DNA of 64,000 bases from Paenibacillus sp. OK003 (GCF_900109515.1 NZ_FOBD01000008.1:62001-126000); one strand, 5' to 3'. Positions 44,967 through 53,788 are shown, counted from the stretch's first letter. A program made the numbers and translations. Notes: a model not told the origin generated them from the letters alone.

Positions 44967-46127
44967 TTACAGTAGGTTGTTATTCTTCGGATCATACAGG
45001 CCGGATCGTTCCTTGAACCAGTTGAAGATATGCGACACACACACTTTCAGCACCGCGTATCCCGGAACGGCCAGCAGAATGCCCACTACACCGAACAGAT
45101 TACCTGAAGTCAGAATGACAAAGATAATCGTGATGGGGTGAATTTTGAGCGTTTTGCCCATAATCTGAGGTGAGATGAATTTACCCTCAATTAATTGCAC
45201 GATCGTCCACACCGCTACCATCTTCAGCAGCATCACCGGGGAAGTGACCAGAGCCACGATCAACGCAGGCGTAATCGCGATTGCAGGTCCCAGGTAAGGT
45301 ACAACACTCGTGAACGATGCGATAATCGCAAGAATCAGCGCATAGTCCAGACCAATAATCATATAACCGATATAAAGCAGAATACCGATACAGAAGCTGA
45401 CGATAATCTGCCCACGAATGAACGAACTGATCTGGTGATTGATATCTTCCAGCACATGCATTGCACCTGTACGGCTCTTGATTGGCAGGAAAGACAAAAT
45501 TTTGGACGGAAGCTTCTTTCCGTCTTTCAACAGATAGAACAGGATAAACGGAACCGTTACAATGGACAGCACCGTCTCGGTGAACGCTCCGAGGAATCCG
45601 CCCAATTTGTTCCAGGTCGAGTTCAGAATGTCCGTGGCTTTCTGGGAAATCGTGCCCCACCAGTCCTGAGAATTCAGATTCACTGTCTCCTGGAACTGAC
45701 CGAACAGCTTGCTGCCCGTAAGCTGCTCAAACTGCTGTTTGACCGTCTCACTGTACGTTGGAAAATTTTCAATCAGACTCGTAATCTGGTTACGTACGAC
45801 CGGAATGACCGCCAGCACCACGACTGTCAGGATACCCCCGATAGCCAGATATAAGATCAGAATGGACCAGCCACGCTTGATTTTCCATTTCTCCATGACA
45901 TCCACAATCGGATTCAGCAGGTAATAGAGAATACCCGACAGAATAATCGGCAGCACAATCGTCTTGATCAGCACCGCGAGCGGGTGCAAAACAAAAGATA
46001 CTTTGGTAAGAACCATCACGTTCAGTCCTACCAGCAGCAAAATTAACAGAAAAAGCACGAACTTATTATTCAGAAAAAATCGTTTAAACCGATCCGGCCA
46101 CATGCGGGGTTGCTCAGGCTGCTCCAT
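44967..46127 (-). CDS. AI-2E-family transporter (PerM/YubA-like)
   Basis: 386 residues from ATG 46127 (GAGAGGAAG upstream; the longer frame is spurious). Seven to eight hydrophobic segments surround a long periplasmic-type domain (about 100-210). The family landmarks are [14 protein letters not shown] and, later, [23 protein letters not shown]. Members move AI-2 or ions; the actual substrate is unknown. Single-gene unit. Confidence 0.85.
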   Translation of the reverse strand: MEQPEQPRMWPDRFKRFFLNNKFVLFLLILLLVGLNVMVLTKVSFVLHPLAVLIKTIVLPIILSGILYYLLNPIVDVMEKWKIKRGWSILILYLAIGGILTVVVLAVIPVVRNQITSLIENFPTYSETVKQQFEQLTGSKLFGQFQETVNLNSQDWWGTISQKATDILNSTWNKLGGFLGAFTETVLSIVTVPFILFYLLKDGKKLPSKILSFLPIKSRTGAMHVLEDINHQISSFIRGQIIVSFCIGILLYIGYMIIGLDYALILAIIASFTSVVPYLGPAIAITPALIVALVTSPVMLLKMVAVWTIVQLIEGKFISPQIMGKTLKIHPITIIFVILTSGNLFGVVGILLAVPGYAVLKVCVSHIFNWFKERSGLYDPKNNNLL

Positions 46128-46443
46128 AGGCGTGTCTTCCTCTCTTATGTATCCTTTATCAAAGCATAAGCTGTAAAACTCCATGTTTCTTGACTGCGCA
46201 TAAAGTTGCTTGTACAAGCCAACATATGTATAACACACTGAGTTTATACGTATGGCGCTATTTAACCGTTTCAAATTAGACCGGTAAGTTCATTTTACCC
46301 TAAAAAGAACCTTCTGCCCCATACGATTCCTTTGAAAAATATCCCTACCAAAAAAACGGCTCGCCTCCGAAGAGACAAACCGTTAATATGTCAGCGGCAT
46401 CCAAGCCTTATGTTCATGTTCGCTGTTGCGTTTCTGCTTTTGT
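46128..46443. other. Intergenic region between LLM and AI-2E-like genes
   Basis: A 316-nt stretch holding the LLM gene's terminator (46350-46382) and the AI-2E gene's upstream area. I see no other feature. Confidence 0.5.
46350..46382 (-). terminator. Terminator after the LLM gene
   Basis: A CGG...CCG stem of about ten pairs, several G-U, with a TTCGG-type loop and seven T residues on the minus strand. Confidence 0.65.
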
Positions 46444-47478
46444 TTATGCTTTTCCCGCCAGTTGAGCGATCAGCTCATACGAGTGCAGGCGTGCCTGATG
46501 ATCATAGATCATCGACGTGATAATCAGCTCATCCGCCTGGGTTTGAGCAATAAATGATTCCAGTTGACCACGCACGGTCTCTGGAGAACCGTTCACAGCT
46601 GCTTTTAGCGTCTGCTCTACACCAGCTTTCTCACGATCTGTCCATTTGCCTTCCATATCGGCTGGTGGCTGCACCAATCCGGTTGTGCCACGAATAATGT
46701 TCAGGAACTGCTGCTGCATCGTTGTGCCAAGCCATGCGGCTTCTTCGTCGGTATCCGCCACGACAGCATTTACACCCACAATAACATGGGGTTCCTTCAA
46801 GTGATCGGATGGCTGGAAGCTGCTCCGATACGTTTCAAGTGCAATCCGAGTGTAATCCGGCGAGAAGTGGCTGGCAAAAGCAAACGGCAATCCCAGCTGT
46901 CCAGCGAGACGAGCACTGAAATCACTGGAGCCGAGCAGGTAAATCGGGATATTCAATCCTTCTCCGGGTACAGCGCGAACAGGTGCATGATACGATGTAG
47001 CAGAAGCATCGAAATATGCTCTAAGCTCAGCCAGCAATTCCGGGAAATCTTCACCGCTGTTCAGGTCTTTGCGCAAAGCAAGCGACGTACGACGGTCACT
47101 TCCTGGTGCGCGACCCAGTCCCAGATCAATACGACCTGGATACAGAGACTCCAATGTGCCAAACTGCTCGGCAATGACAAGTGGGGCATGGTTAGGCAGC
47201 ATGATTCCGCCTGAACCGAGACGAATGGTCTTCGTTCCACCCGCAAGGTAACCAATGACAACCGAAGTGGCGGAAGAAGCGATGCCCGGCATGTTGTGGT
47301 GTTCCGCTACCCAGTAACGGTGATATCCCCAACGCTCCGCGTGCTGAGCAAGATCCAGACTGTTGCGAAGCGCATCCGCAGGTGTGGCACCTACTACGAC
47401 AGGAGCCAAATCCAGAATGGATAATTTAACGTCGTTAATATGTTTTTTATGGGATGAAGCTGCGTTTTCGGTAGACAT
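46444..47478 (-). CDS. LLM-class flavin-dependent oxidoreductase
   Basis: A 344-residue luciferase-like monooxygenase of the MsnO8 group. Key motifs: [40 protein letters not shown] (flavin-binding His region) and [20 protein letters not shown]. The RAPGSD motif follows. Substrate unknown. ATG 47478 follows GAGGAGAA. An ArsR gene lies upstream on the same strand. Confidence 0.85.
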   Translation of the reverse strand: MSTENAASSHKKHINDVKLSILDLAPVVVGATPADALRNSLDLAQHAERWGYHRYWVAEHHNMPGIASSATSVVIGYLAGGTKTIRLGSGGIMLPNHAPLVIAEQFGTLESLYPGRIDLGLGRAPGSDRRTSLALRKDLNSGEDFPELLAELRAYFDASATSYHAPVRAVPGEGLNIPIYLLGSSDFSARLAGQLGLPFAFASHFSPDYTRIALETYRSSFQPSDHLKEPHVIVGVNAVVADTDEEAAWLGTTMQQQFLNIIRGTTGLVQPPADMEGKWTDREKAGVEQTLKAAVNGSPETVRGQLESFIAQTQADELIITSMIYDHQARLHSYELIAQLAGKA

Positions 47479-47517
47479 AATAGAAAGTTCTCCTCTGTGA
47501 GCATATTTTTATTTTTG

Positions 47518-47531
47518 TATATCCAGATATA
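47518..47531. promoter_or_regulatory. Small palindrome upstream of the LLM gene
   Basis: TATATCCAGATATA has perfect 6-bp arms around a CA centre. It is 40 nt upstream of the LLM start. It could bind the adjacent ArsR protein; this is weak inference. Confidence 0.3.
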
Positions 47532-47641
47532 TAGATGTAAAAGTGCAAAAAATGATGTGGCAGAGCTGCTTCTCAAGCCGTTTACATCCGGACGGAATAC
47601 CCGCCTGCACCTGCATTCTTGCTTCCGTCTCGGCGTCCGGC

Positions 47642-47953
47642 TTATAGCTCATGCTGTACGTACTCGGCAAATTGACGAATGGTTTCTTCGTTGCGGCGAT
47701 AATACGTCCACTGTCCCCTACGCTCGGAGATCAGCAACCCGGCTTTGAGCATGGTCAGCAGATAGCTGGATATGACGGATTGAGCCAGTCCGGCCTTCAC
47801 CTGAATCGTTCCAACACATATGCCGCTCTTTCCTGCATCCGGATGCTGGGATAACTCCAGCGGTGGAAAGTGTTGCTCCGGGTTTTTGAGCCACAACAGA
47901 ATCTGTCGACGTGTCTCGTTGGATAACGCTTTGAATATGAGTATAGGTTCCAT
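47642..47953 (-). CDS. ArsR-family regulator
   Basis: 103 residues. The ArsR winged helix is clear (IFKALSNETRRQILLWLKNP, then AGLAQSVISSYLLTMLKAGLL and ISERRGQWTYYRRN). It has no DxH-X10-HxxH zinc site. Its only Cys (GICVGTI, C46) lies just before the recognition region, so a redox or electrophile role is possible, unproven. The ribosome site is weak. It is 163 nt upstream of the LLM gene on the same strand and may control it. Confidence 0.82.
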   Translation of the reverse strand: MEPILIFKALSNETRRQILLWLKNPEQHFPPLELSQHPDAGKSGICVGTIQVKAGLAQSVISSYLLTMLKAGLLISERRGQWTYYRRNEETIRQFAEYVQHEL

Positions 47954-48046
47954 GGGTATGATTATACCGCCTTTCTTTCATTTTGCAAATCAAACAGACC
48001 GATTCGACGAATGAACCGGCCTGCCAATATATGCATGTGTATACGT

Positions 48047-48628
48047 TTAGAACTTGGTGCTTACCGTCTCTTTTACTTGTTCCAGCATGGACTGATAAGC
48101 CGTAGTTTCCAAATATCCGATACTGCCGAAGAGCAAGTGATCTATCACTTCAATACCTACAAACTCGAAGATACCGATATCGGAAGTCATTTTTATGCTG
48201 GCAGCCATGCCGATTTGATCGTAAATTTCACTTGGTGTGCCGTGTGTATTAATGATCAGACCTTTTTTGCCTGTCAGCAATTTCTCAATGCCAGCTTCAC
48301 CAGAAGCATAAGCGAAACCATATGCAAATACACGATCGACATACCCTTTCATGATTGCAGGAAGGCCTGCCCACCAGATGGGATAAATAAAGGTAATGGC
48401 CTCTGCTTCAGCAACAAATTGCTGCTCGGTTGCGATATCCTGCGGAATCTGTCCTGCACGCATGGATGCTGTGTCCGCCGCGCTCAATACGGGCTGGAAT
48501 CCAAGTGCGTACAGATCGCGTACAACGACTTCGTGGCCTTGAGCCTTAAGTGTTTCCACTGCCGTGTTTAAAATGGCATGGTTCAAACTGTCTGTACGCG
48601 GGTGTGCATATACGATAAGATGTTTCAT
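48047..48628 (-). CDS. NAD(P)H dehydrogenase (quinone) of the flavodoxin-like fold
   Basis: 194 residues from ATG 48628 (TGGAGGG upstream; the longer frame is spurious). The family motifs are LIVYAHPRTDSLNHAI at the N terminus (FMN phosphate loop) and AITFIYPIWWAGLPAIMKGYVDRVFAYGFAY, as in KefF/MdaB/YwrO-type quinone reductases. It would reduce quinones by two electrons. A near-copy of the marR operator lies in its promoter at 48694. Confidence 0.88.
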   Translation of the reverse strand: MKHLIVYAHPRTDSLNHAILNTAVETLKAQGHEVVVRDLYALGFQPVLSAADTASMRAGQIPQDIATEQQFVAEAEAITFIYPIWWAGLPAIMKGYVDRVFAYGFAYASGEAGIEKLLTGKKGLIINTHGTPSEIYDQIGMAASIKMTSDIGIFEFVGIEVIDHLLFGSIGYLETTAYQSMLEQVKETVSTKF

Positions 48629-48693
48629 AAGAAATAATCCCTCCAGGTTTAAATTCATTTTCACTGCCAAAATCGTGAATAATACTCCGAAAT

Positions 48694-48713
48694 ATACATA
48701 GACATCTATATAT
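48694..48713. promoter_or_regulatory. MarR operator copy in the quinone reductase promoter
   Basis: ATACATAGACATCTATATAT differs by one base from the operator at 49240-49259. On the minus strand it spans the spacer and the TATATT -10 of the quinone reductase gene, 66 nt before its start. Confidence 0.7.
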
Positions 48714-48733
48714 ACAAACAAAAAAAGGGGTTG

Positions 48734-48794
48734 AAGCATTTTGCATTTTTTTGATCGTCCGATCACCTCGGTTTGTTGATTATGCAAAATGCTT
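48734..48794 (-). terminator. 13-bp inverted repeat after marR
   Basis: Arms AAGCATTTTGCAT (48734-48746) and ATGCAAAATGCTT (48782-48794) flank a 35-nt loop. It lies just past the marR stop. The T-run begins about 12 nt beyond the stem, so terminator function is plausible but not certain. The arms share sequence with the palindrome at 11853. Confidence 0.5.
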
Positions 48795-48807
48795 TAGTTA
48801 ATTATGG

Positions 48808-49230
48808 TTATAACTTGCGAACGATACCGGTCAACAAACTCTCCAGCTGATCCGCCTGATCGTCCGTCAAATGACCATACATCATCCCATTAATCTGTTG
48901 TGATACTTCATGAAATACAGGTTCCAATTGCCGCCCCTGCTCTGTTAAACGAATCATCGTCACTCGGCTGTCTTCGGCACTCTTACTGCGTTCTACATAT
49001 CCCAGCTTTTCCAGCTTGTTCACCAGTACGGTGACGGTTGGTTGGGTCCGATGGACTCGCTCCGCCAGCATCTTGATGGACAGTACATCTTCACGGTAGA
49101 GGAACATCAGGATGTCACCGTGGGAAGGGACGATTCCTGTAACATTATGCTTCTCCAGCTCCTGAACAATCTGTTTGTTAATGTGATCTCTGATTCTTGC
49201 GATCAGTGCAATTGCGTTGTATTTTGGCAT
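48808..49230 (-). CDS. MarR-family regulator with leaderless-type start
   Basis: 140 residues from ATG 49230. The winged helix reads LSIKMLAERVHRTQPTVTVLVNKLEKLGYVERS, followed by the MarR signature DSRVTMIRLTEQG. No Cys is present, so it is not an OhrR/YodB-type thiol switch. Earlier in-frame ATGs at 49251 and 49245 lie inside the operator and -10 and have no ribosome site. I prefer 49230 because it lies just past a perfect promoter (see 49237-49265); the mRNA would be essentially leaderless. It likely regulates itself and the quinone reductase. Confidence 0.87.
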   Translation of the reverse strand: MPKYNAIALIARIRDHINKQIVQELEKHNVTGIVPSHGDILMFLYREDVLSIKMLAERVHRTQPTVTVLVNKLEKLGYVERSKSAEDSRVTMIRLTEQGRQLEPVFHEVSQQINGMMYGHLTDDQADQLESLLTGIVRKL

Positions 49231-49236
49231 GAGTTC

Positions 49237-49265
49237 ATTATACATAGACATCTATGTATTTTCAA
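49237..49265 (-). promoter_or_regulatory. marR promoter and operator
   Basis: Minus strand: -35 TTGAAA (49265-49260), a 17-nt spacer and -10 TATAAT (49242-49237). The operator ATACATAGATGTCTATGTAT (49259-49240) fills the spacer and overlaps the -10. Its 9-bp arms are perfect around a TG centre. The start codon at 49230 begins seven nt past the -10. Confidence 0.78.
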
Positions 49266-49272
49266 GCTTTTT

Positions 49273-49323
49273 ATATCACAATCCCTGGACCCTCCAAAAA
49301 GGAAGAGACAGGGATTGTGATAT
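49273..49323. repeat. Perfect 15-bp inverted repeat
   Basis: ATATCACAATCCCTG (49273-49287) and CAGGGATTGTGATAT (49309-49323) surround a 21-nt loop, between the nitroreductase stop and the marR promoter. No T-run follows on the minus strand, so it is an unusual terminator for the nitroreductase gene at best. Confidence 0.65.
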
Positions 49324-49353
49324 TTATATATAAACATCAGATTACGGGAAGCT

Positions 49354-50031
49354 TTAATCAATCCACTGCGTAATTTTATCCAAAGGCTGACGGGATTTCT
49401 CACGTGGCGGATCTTCCGCCCGATAACCAAAGGCTGCCATGACGGAAACATCCCATAGTCCATCCTCTAGCAGACCTTCCTCTTCCAGAATACGATGTAC
49501 GTCTTCATGGATAAACCCTTCAATGGGACAGGAATCGATACCAATCAGCGCTGCCGCAGTCATCATATTACCGAGAGCAATATAGGTCTGTTTGGACGCC
49601 CAGTCAAATAAAGTACGCGGGTTCTCAAGCATTCGTTGGTTCTTTTGGAACTTGCCATAAGCTTCACGAGTCAACTCAAATACATCATCCGGCATGCCTT
49701 TGATTTCTTTCAGCATATATTCCGCGTAAGGCGAGTTATAACTCGCATCAGACCGCGCCAGAATGACAATAAAATGGCTTGCCTTCGCCAATTGTTTCTG
49801 AGCCCCGGAAGAAACTTCAGACAGACGCTTGCGCAAGTCCGGGTTCTGCACAATTAGAAATTTCCATGGTTCCAAACCAATTGAGCTTGGCGACAACCGT
49901 CCCGTTTCCAGAATAAACTCAAAATCTTCTTCCGAAATGATACGTGAAGCATCAAACTGTTTGGTTGCATGCCGAAAATAGTAAGCGTTCAAGATGTTTT
50001 CTTTCGTAATGGCTTTTGCTGAGGGTTCCAT
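49354..50031 (-). CDS. Nitroreductase-family FMN oxidoreductase
   Basis: 226 residues from ATG 50031 (AAAAGGATG upstream; the longer frame is spurious). The nitroreductase fold shows FRHATKQFD, SPSSIGLEPWKFLIV and NMMTAAALIGIDSCPIEGF motifs. Members reduce nitro compounds and quinones with NAD(P)H. The C-terminal stretch VSVMAAFGYRAEDPPREKSR is family-typical. It joins the LLM and quinone reductase in a redox neighbourhood. Confidence 0.9.
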   Translation of the reverse strand: MEPSAKAITKENILNAYYFRHATKQFDASRIISEEDFEFILETGRLSPSSIGLEPWKFLIVQNPDLRKRLSEVSSGAQKQLAKASHFIVILARSDASYNSPYAEYMLKEIKGMPDDVFELTREAYGKFQKNQRMLENPRTLFDWASKQTYIALGNMMTAAALIGIDSCPIEGFIHEDVHRILEEEGLLEDGLWDVSVMAAFGYRAEDPPREKSRQPLDKITQWID

Positions 50032-50212
50032 ATGTCTGCACATCCTTTTCTTGTTTATGTTCATGTTTATGGTGTAAACCGAATACCTGAGTATTATTTT
50101 AGAGTTTATAATCAAAATATAAAAGTACGCACAATGGTGTTTCTTAGTATATAAAAGTAACTATTGTTCTCTAACAAGGTTTTTCATCGGTCAAGGGCGC
50201 ACCCTGTTGTAA

Positions 50213-50255
50213 CAAAAACAAGTCGCCATGGACCTGCTGCTCCCCAAGGCGACTT
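50213..50255 (-). terminator. Terminator after the DUF523 gene
   Basis: AAGTCGCC/GGCGACTT arms with a 20-nt loop are followed by GTTTTTGTT on the minus strand. Confidence 0.75.
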
Positions 50256-50294
50256 ACCTGTAATTCGTATCAGAGATTATTGTGATTACGACAA

Positions 50295-50753
50295 TTACAA
50301 CTGTTCCATGAACTCATTTTCCGACATAACCGTAAATCCCTCTTGCCGCAGCAAAGCAGAAGTAACCCCTTCGCCCACGACTTTGTGGTTGGCAAAGTTG
50401 CCATCGTAAATCATCTGTGTACCGCAGGAAGGACTGAATTCTTTGAGCACCACACAGGTGACATCCAGTTTTTGCGCCCAATCAAGTGTCTTATAGGCTC
50501 CTTTAATGTACAGATCCGTGACGTCCTTGCCACTCTTCTCCATTACCTTGGCTTTACCTGCCAGCACATCCTTACCCGTACCGCCGATAATTTCAGCTGG
50601 CTCCCGCGGGGTGGAAAATCCTCCAAGCAGCTCCGGGCAGACCATCTTTGCCTGTTCCTGCTCCACAAGCTCCTGAATCTTTGCATCCAGACTCGCTGTT
50701 CCGTTGTAACGGCAGGCTACGCCAGCAAGACATGAACTCACCAAATATTTCAT
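50295..50753 (-). CDS. DUF523 family protein
   Basis: 152 residues, the size of the DUF523 family (YbbK-like). The conserved Cys motifs are visible: SSCLAGVACRYNG at the N terminus, MVCPELLGGFSTPREPAEI and FSPSCGTQMIYDG. Four or more conserved Cys suggest a metal or cluster, unproven. Function unknown. ATG 50753 follows AAGGAGC. Confidence 0.88.
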   Translation of the reverse strand: MKYLVSSCLAGVACRYNGTASLDAKIQELVEQEQAKMVCPELLGGFSTPREPAEIIGGTGKDVLAGKAKVMEKSGKDVTDLYIKGAYKTLDWAQKLDVTCVVLKEFSPSCGTQMIYDGNFANHKVVGEGVTSALLRQEGFTVMSENEFMEQL

Positions 50754-50813
50754 CGTTATGCTCCTTATGCTCCAATCTTCTATTCAATTGATTGTACCAT
50801 ATGAATCCAAATT

Positions 50814-52070
50814 TTAGAGGTTGGCATCCCTGGTAATCATCGTAATACGAGCATCTTCATTATATCGAACTTGAAAAACATCCCTTGTCGATTCCAGTTC
50901 AAATGTAACGATTCCCGGTGCTTCGGTATTTCGATGGAGTTTATATGCTTGAAGATCAACTTTAAATATTTTTTTAATTAAAGGCTCTACCTTCTTCCTG
51001 AGGGTCGATTCCTTTACTTGAAGAAGCTTCTCATGATATGCCTCCACTTCTTCCCAGGTAGTATAGTCTTTTTGATAAGAATTCGCATCAATAACGGCAT
51101 AATTTATACCCAAAGTACCTTCGGTCGTCTGAACAAAATAGTGATTTTCAAAGCTAAAAGTAATCAAATCTCTACCATTCTCATCATCTTTTGTCCGGTG
51201 TATGCTAATCAGATCAAGATCAGCGTTGCCAGTAAACGCCTCAATGGAATCCTCTGCATACGCCAAAGCTGTTTGAGAAACTTGTTTAGGATCGAGATCA
51301 CCTGAAACGGAGATCGCTTCATCCTGCAACCAAATAATCTCTCCATAGCTTTTTTCATTCTCTAACATTAAAGTAGTATACGATTTCGGTTCCAATTCGC
51401 CCTGCTTCATACCCACATATCGCTTGGCTGAGACTGGTTTAAGCGCGGGGTCACCACCGATACCTTGAAGCAAGGACGGTACTTGGCGCAAATAACGATG
51501 CTCCAGCTCCTTAGCCGACATCTCCCGTCTCATCTGTACCTCACGTAGATTGCCTGTTGCCTTATCAAGCCAGATCAACGCATATTCTGCATCGCCTTCT
51601 TTTCCAGCCTCGACAGAGACTCTTCCAGAGACAGGCAGGTCCTGCACTTTGGTTATACGTAATTGTTTGCCAAGATAGTCTCGCATCGTGACGGCTACAT
51701 TCCTTTTCATCTTGTCAGTGAGCAGGCTCATGCTGGCATCATCCGTAAATTGCAGCGCTGCTGTGGGATATACTTTTTCAATTACAGGCTCCACAATCTG
51801 CCCGTTCCAGAGAATGGCCGCCGCTGCCACGGCTGCAATCGTCGTGCACACAATAACAGCTCTGCGGGAGCGAAAACGGCGTCTGTGTGGATTAGGCAGT
51901 TTTTTTTGCTCGGCGGACTTATCCCCAGCACCACTCATTATATGTGCAGATCCCGATTTGAGCCAGGCTACCTGACGAAGTACGTTCTGTTTATGCTCCT
52001 CGGTAAAAGGAGACGCCGCAAACGGCTCCTTTCTGACTACTTTTTCCCATTCGTCATCCATATGTTTCAT
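50814..52070 (-). CDS. Membrane-anchored partner of the ECF sigma factor (putative anti-sigma)
   Basis: 418 residues. A charged N-terminal cytoplasmic part (1-65) precedes a single transmembrane helix (about 71-90, AVIVCTTIAAVAAAAILWNG). The large extracytoplasmic part has no known domain. The N-terminal part lacks the HXXXCXXC zinc motif of typical anti-sigma proteins. It overlaps the sigma gene by an ATGA, implying translational coupling; that context is the main argument for an anti-sigma role. No other family recognised. Confidence 0.68.
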   Translation of the reverse strand: MKHMDDEWEKVVRKEPFAASPFTEEHKQNVLRQVAWLKSGSAHIMSGAGDKSAEQKKLPNPHRRRFRSRRAVIVCTTIAAVAAAAILWNGQIVEPVIEKVYPTAALQFTDDASMSLLTDKMKRNVAVTMRDYLGKQLRITKVQDLPVSGRVSVEAGKEGDAEYALIWLDKATGNLREVQMRREMSAKELEHRYLRQVPSLLQGIGGDPALKPVSAKRYVGMKQGELEPKSYTTLMLENEKSYGEIIWLQDEAISVSGDLDPKQVSQTALAYAEDSIEAFTGNADLDLISIHRTKDDENGRDLITFSFENHYFVQTTEGTLGINYAVIDANSYQKDYTTWEEVEAYHEKLLQVKESTLRKKVEPLIKKIFKVDLQAYKLHRNTEAPGIVTFELESTRDVFQVRYNEDARITMITRDANL

Positions 52071-52645
52071 TCACTTCGCTCCTCCCACTGTTTCCGTACT
52101 TTGGCCTTCGCTCTGGACAGTCGCGATTTGACTGTTCCCGCGCTGATGCCCAGCATTTCCGCAATTTCACCCGTCGTAAGCTCATACTTCAGATGCAGCA
52201 AAAGCAATTCCCGGAATTTGTCCGGCATAGCCATGATGATGTCCCAGATTTCATGAACGTGCTCCCTGCTGATCGCCTCGGCTTCGGCAGAGGGGTGAAC
52301 CCATTTTTCAGGCTTCATCTCACCCATGCTCGTATTCACCTGTTCCGTGGGGATTGGCAGTGTTTCTCCCCATAAACTGCTGCGAAAAAATCTGGATTTT
52401 CGGTATGTAAATGTCGTGTTCCTAGTAATGGTCAGCAGCCATGTCTTCAATGAACATTCTCCTCGAAAATGGGCGATCCCGGAATATGCCCGGATAAACA
52501 CTTCCTGTGACAATTCATCCGCCTGCTCGGTACTTTTGGTCAGAAAGTACGCGTAGTTCCATACGTCGTTCCCGTACTCATCCATCATGCTGCTAAGTGT
52601 GTAATTGTCGATCGTCTGAGCGTGTGCCAGATATTGATAGTCCAA
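52067..52645 (-). CDS. ECF-type RNA polymerase sigma factor
   Basis: 192 residues. Region 2 (about 22-88) reads YGNDVWNYAYFLTKSTEQADELSQEVFIRAY and then CSLKTWLLTITRNTTFTYRKS. Region 4 (about 133-185) reads MAMPDKFRELLLLHLKYELT and ISAGTVKSRLSRAKAKVRK. A linker joins them. The start is TTG 52645, seven nt after GAGGTGA. Overlaps its membrane partner by four nt. It probably answers an envelope signal. Confidence 0.92.
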   Translation of the reverse strand: MDYQYLAHAQTIDNYTLSSMMDEYGNDVWNYAYFLTKSTEQADELSQEVFIRAYSGIAHFRGECSLKTWLLTITRNTTFTYRKSRFFRSSLWGETLPIPTEQVNTSMGEMKPEKWVHPSAEAEAISREHVHEIWDIIMAMPDKFRELLLLHLKYELTTGEIAEMLGISAGTVKSRLSRAKAKVRKQWEERSE

Positions 52646-52726
52646 CTAATGTTCACCTCACTTAATAAGACTACGTCCATTCGGATTTGGTTCCCAAACG
52701 GTTTATTTCTTCTCCCTCTCCTGCAA

Positions 52727-52770
52727 AATAAAATAAACCAGCAAGGTCCAGATGTACTGAACTCGCTGGT
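52727..52770 (-). terminator. Terminator after the methyltransferase gene
   Basis: ACCAGC/GCTGGT arms with inner pairing are followed by TTATTTTATTTT on the minus strand. Confidence 0.75.
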
Positions 52771-52819
52771 CTATCAATGATAAAGCCCATAAACTTCATT
52801 CTGGTGCCGAAGCTGCTGC

Positions 52820-53554
52820 TCAAGCCTTAACCGCGGTAATCATCAGAAACATCGGTCGACGATTCTCGTCTCGCATACCGGGAACCTGCTCCATCATCTC
52901 AGGAGATGGCTTGGACTCGGCTACCTGTTGAATGACAAAACCAGCCTGAATCAATTCATTCAGATGAGTCGCCATCGTACGATGATATTTCACCACGTCC
53001 TGATTCAGAAAGTTTGCTACCCGCTGCCCCTCCTCTTGATAATGATCCACAGGCCAATGCAGTATTTCACCCTGAGGTCCATAATGCCAGTCCTGCTCCG
53101 CCCGCGCCGTGAAGATGGGATGTTCCGCAGACAAGACAAATGTGCCTCCTTGGACAAGACATGCATTGATTTTGGCGTATACCTGATCCAAACGCTCGAT
53201 ATAATGCAAAGCCAGAGAGCTAATCACCACATCAAATTGTCCGGGTGCAAAATCAATATCCTCAATCGCCATACGCTGGTACTCGATCTGAGGATCATCC
53301 GTCATCTTGCGTGCCCGTTGCAACATATTTTCAGACAAATCCACGCCAACCACAGAACTAGCCTGTTGCTCACGTGCATATCGACAGTGCCAACCAAAGC
53401 CGCACCCCAAATCCAGTACGTTCTTGCCCTTTAATTCAGGCAGCATCGTTTGCAGTTCATGCCACTCGCCAGCAGCCTCCAACCCTTGGGTTGATCGAGC
53501 CATCTGACTGTAATTGCCGAAAAATTCGGCTTCATCATATTTGTTTTGCTTCAT
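52820..53554 (-). CDS. Class I SAM-dependent methyltransferase
   Basis: 244 residues. Motif I VLDLGCGFGWHCRYA (near residue 46) binds SAM. Motif II VGVDLSENML, and VVISSLALHYIERLDQVYAK follow. The substrate is unknown; the general layout resembles small-molecule methyltransferases of the UbiE/YrrT type. ATG 53554 follows GGGGAGG. Confidence 0.88.
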   Translation of the reverse strand: MKQNKYDEAEFFGNYSQMARSTQGLEAAGEWHELQTMLPELKGKNVLDLGCGFGWHCRYAREQQASSVVGVDLSENMLQRARKMTDDPQIEYQRMAIEDIDFAPGQFDVVISSLALHYIERLDQVYAKINACLVQGGTFVLSAEHPIFTARAEQDWHYGPQGEILHWPVDHYQEEGQRVANFLNQDVVKYHRTMATHLNELIQAGFVIQQVAESKPSPEMMEQVPGMRDENRRPMFLMITAVKA

Positions 53555-53665
53555 AAAGAGATTACCTCCCCTGTCATAAAAGATGCTCCATTAACTCTAC
53601 CATATAAACGGTCATCTTTTGGAAAAGTTGTCTGTAGGTAAGGTATTTGTAATAAAACATGTGAA

Positions 53666-53750
53666 CAACCAAAAGACCTGCTTGATCTTTAAAGATCAGG
53701 CAGGTCTTTTGGTTGAGCTAATCAGCTATAACTCATCGGTTAGCTCGTTC
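53666..53750 (-). terminator. Double hairpin terminator after the FlxA-like gene
   Basis: A 24-bp near-perfect hairpin (53666-53689 with 53692-53715, one mismatch) is followed on the right by a second smaller one (GAGCTAA/TTAGCTC, 53714-53746). Both lie downstream of the minus-strand FlxA-like gene. Confidence 0.75.
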
Positions 53751-53788
53751 TTTTAATATGTCATTATATTAGGTTTTATTTCAATATC

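Noticed and set aside
48629-48787. N-terminal extension of the quinone reductase frame
   Set aside because: It runs through the promoter and operator, and the ribosome site is at 48628.
52646-52760. Possible ECF autoregulatory promoter (GGGAAC...CGTA) before the sigma gene
   Set aside because: The spacing is 14 nt rather than about 16, and the -10 match is only CGTA, so I do not call it.
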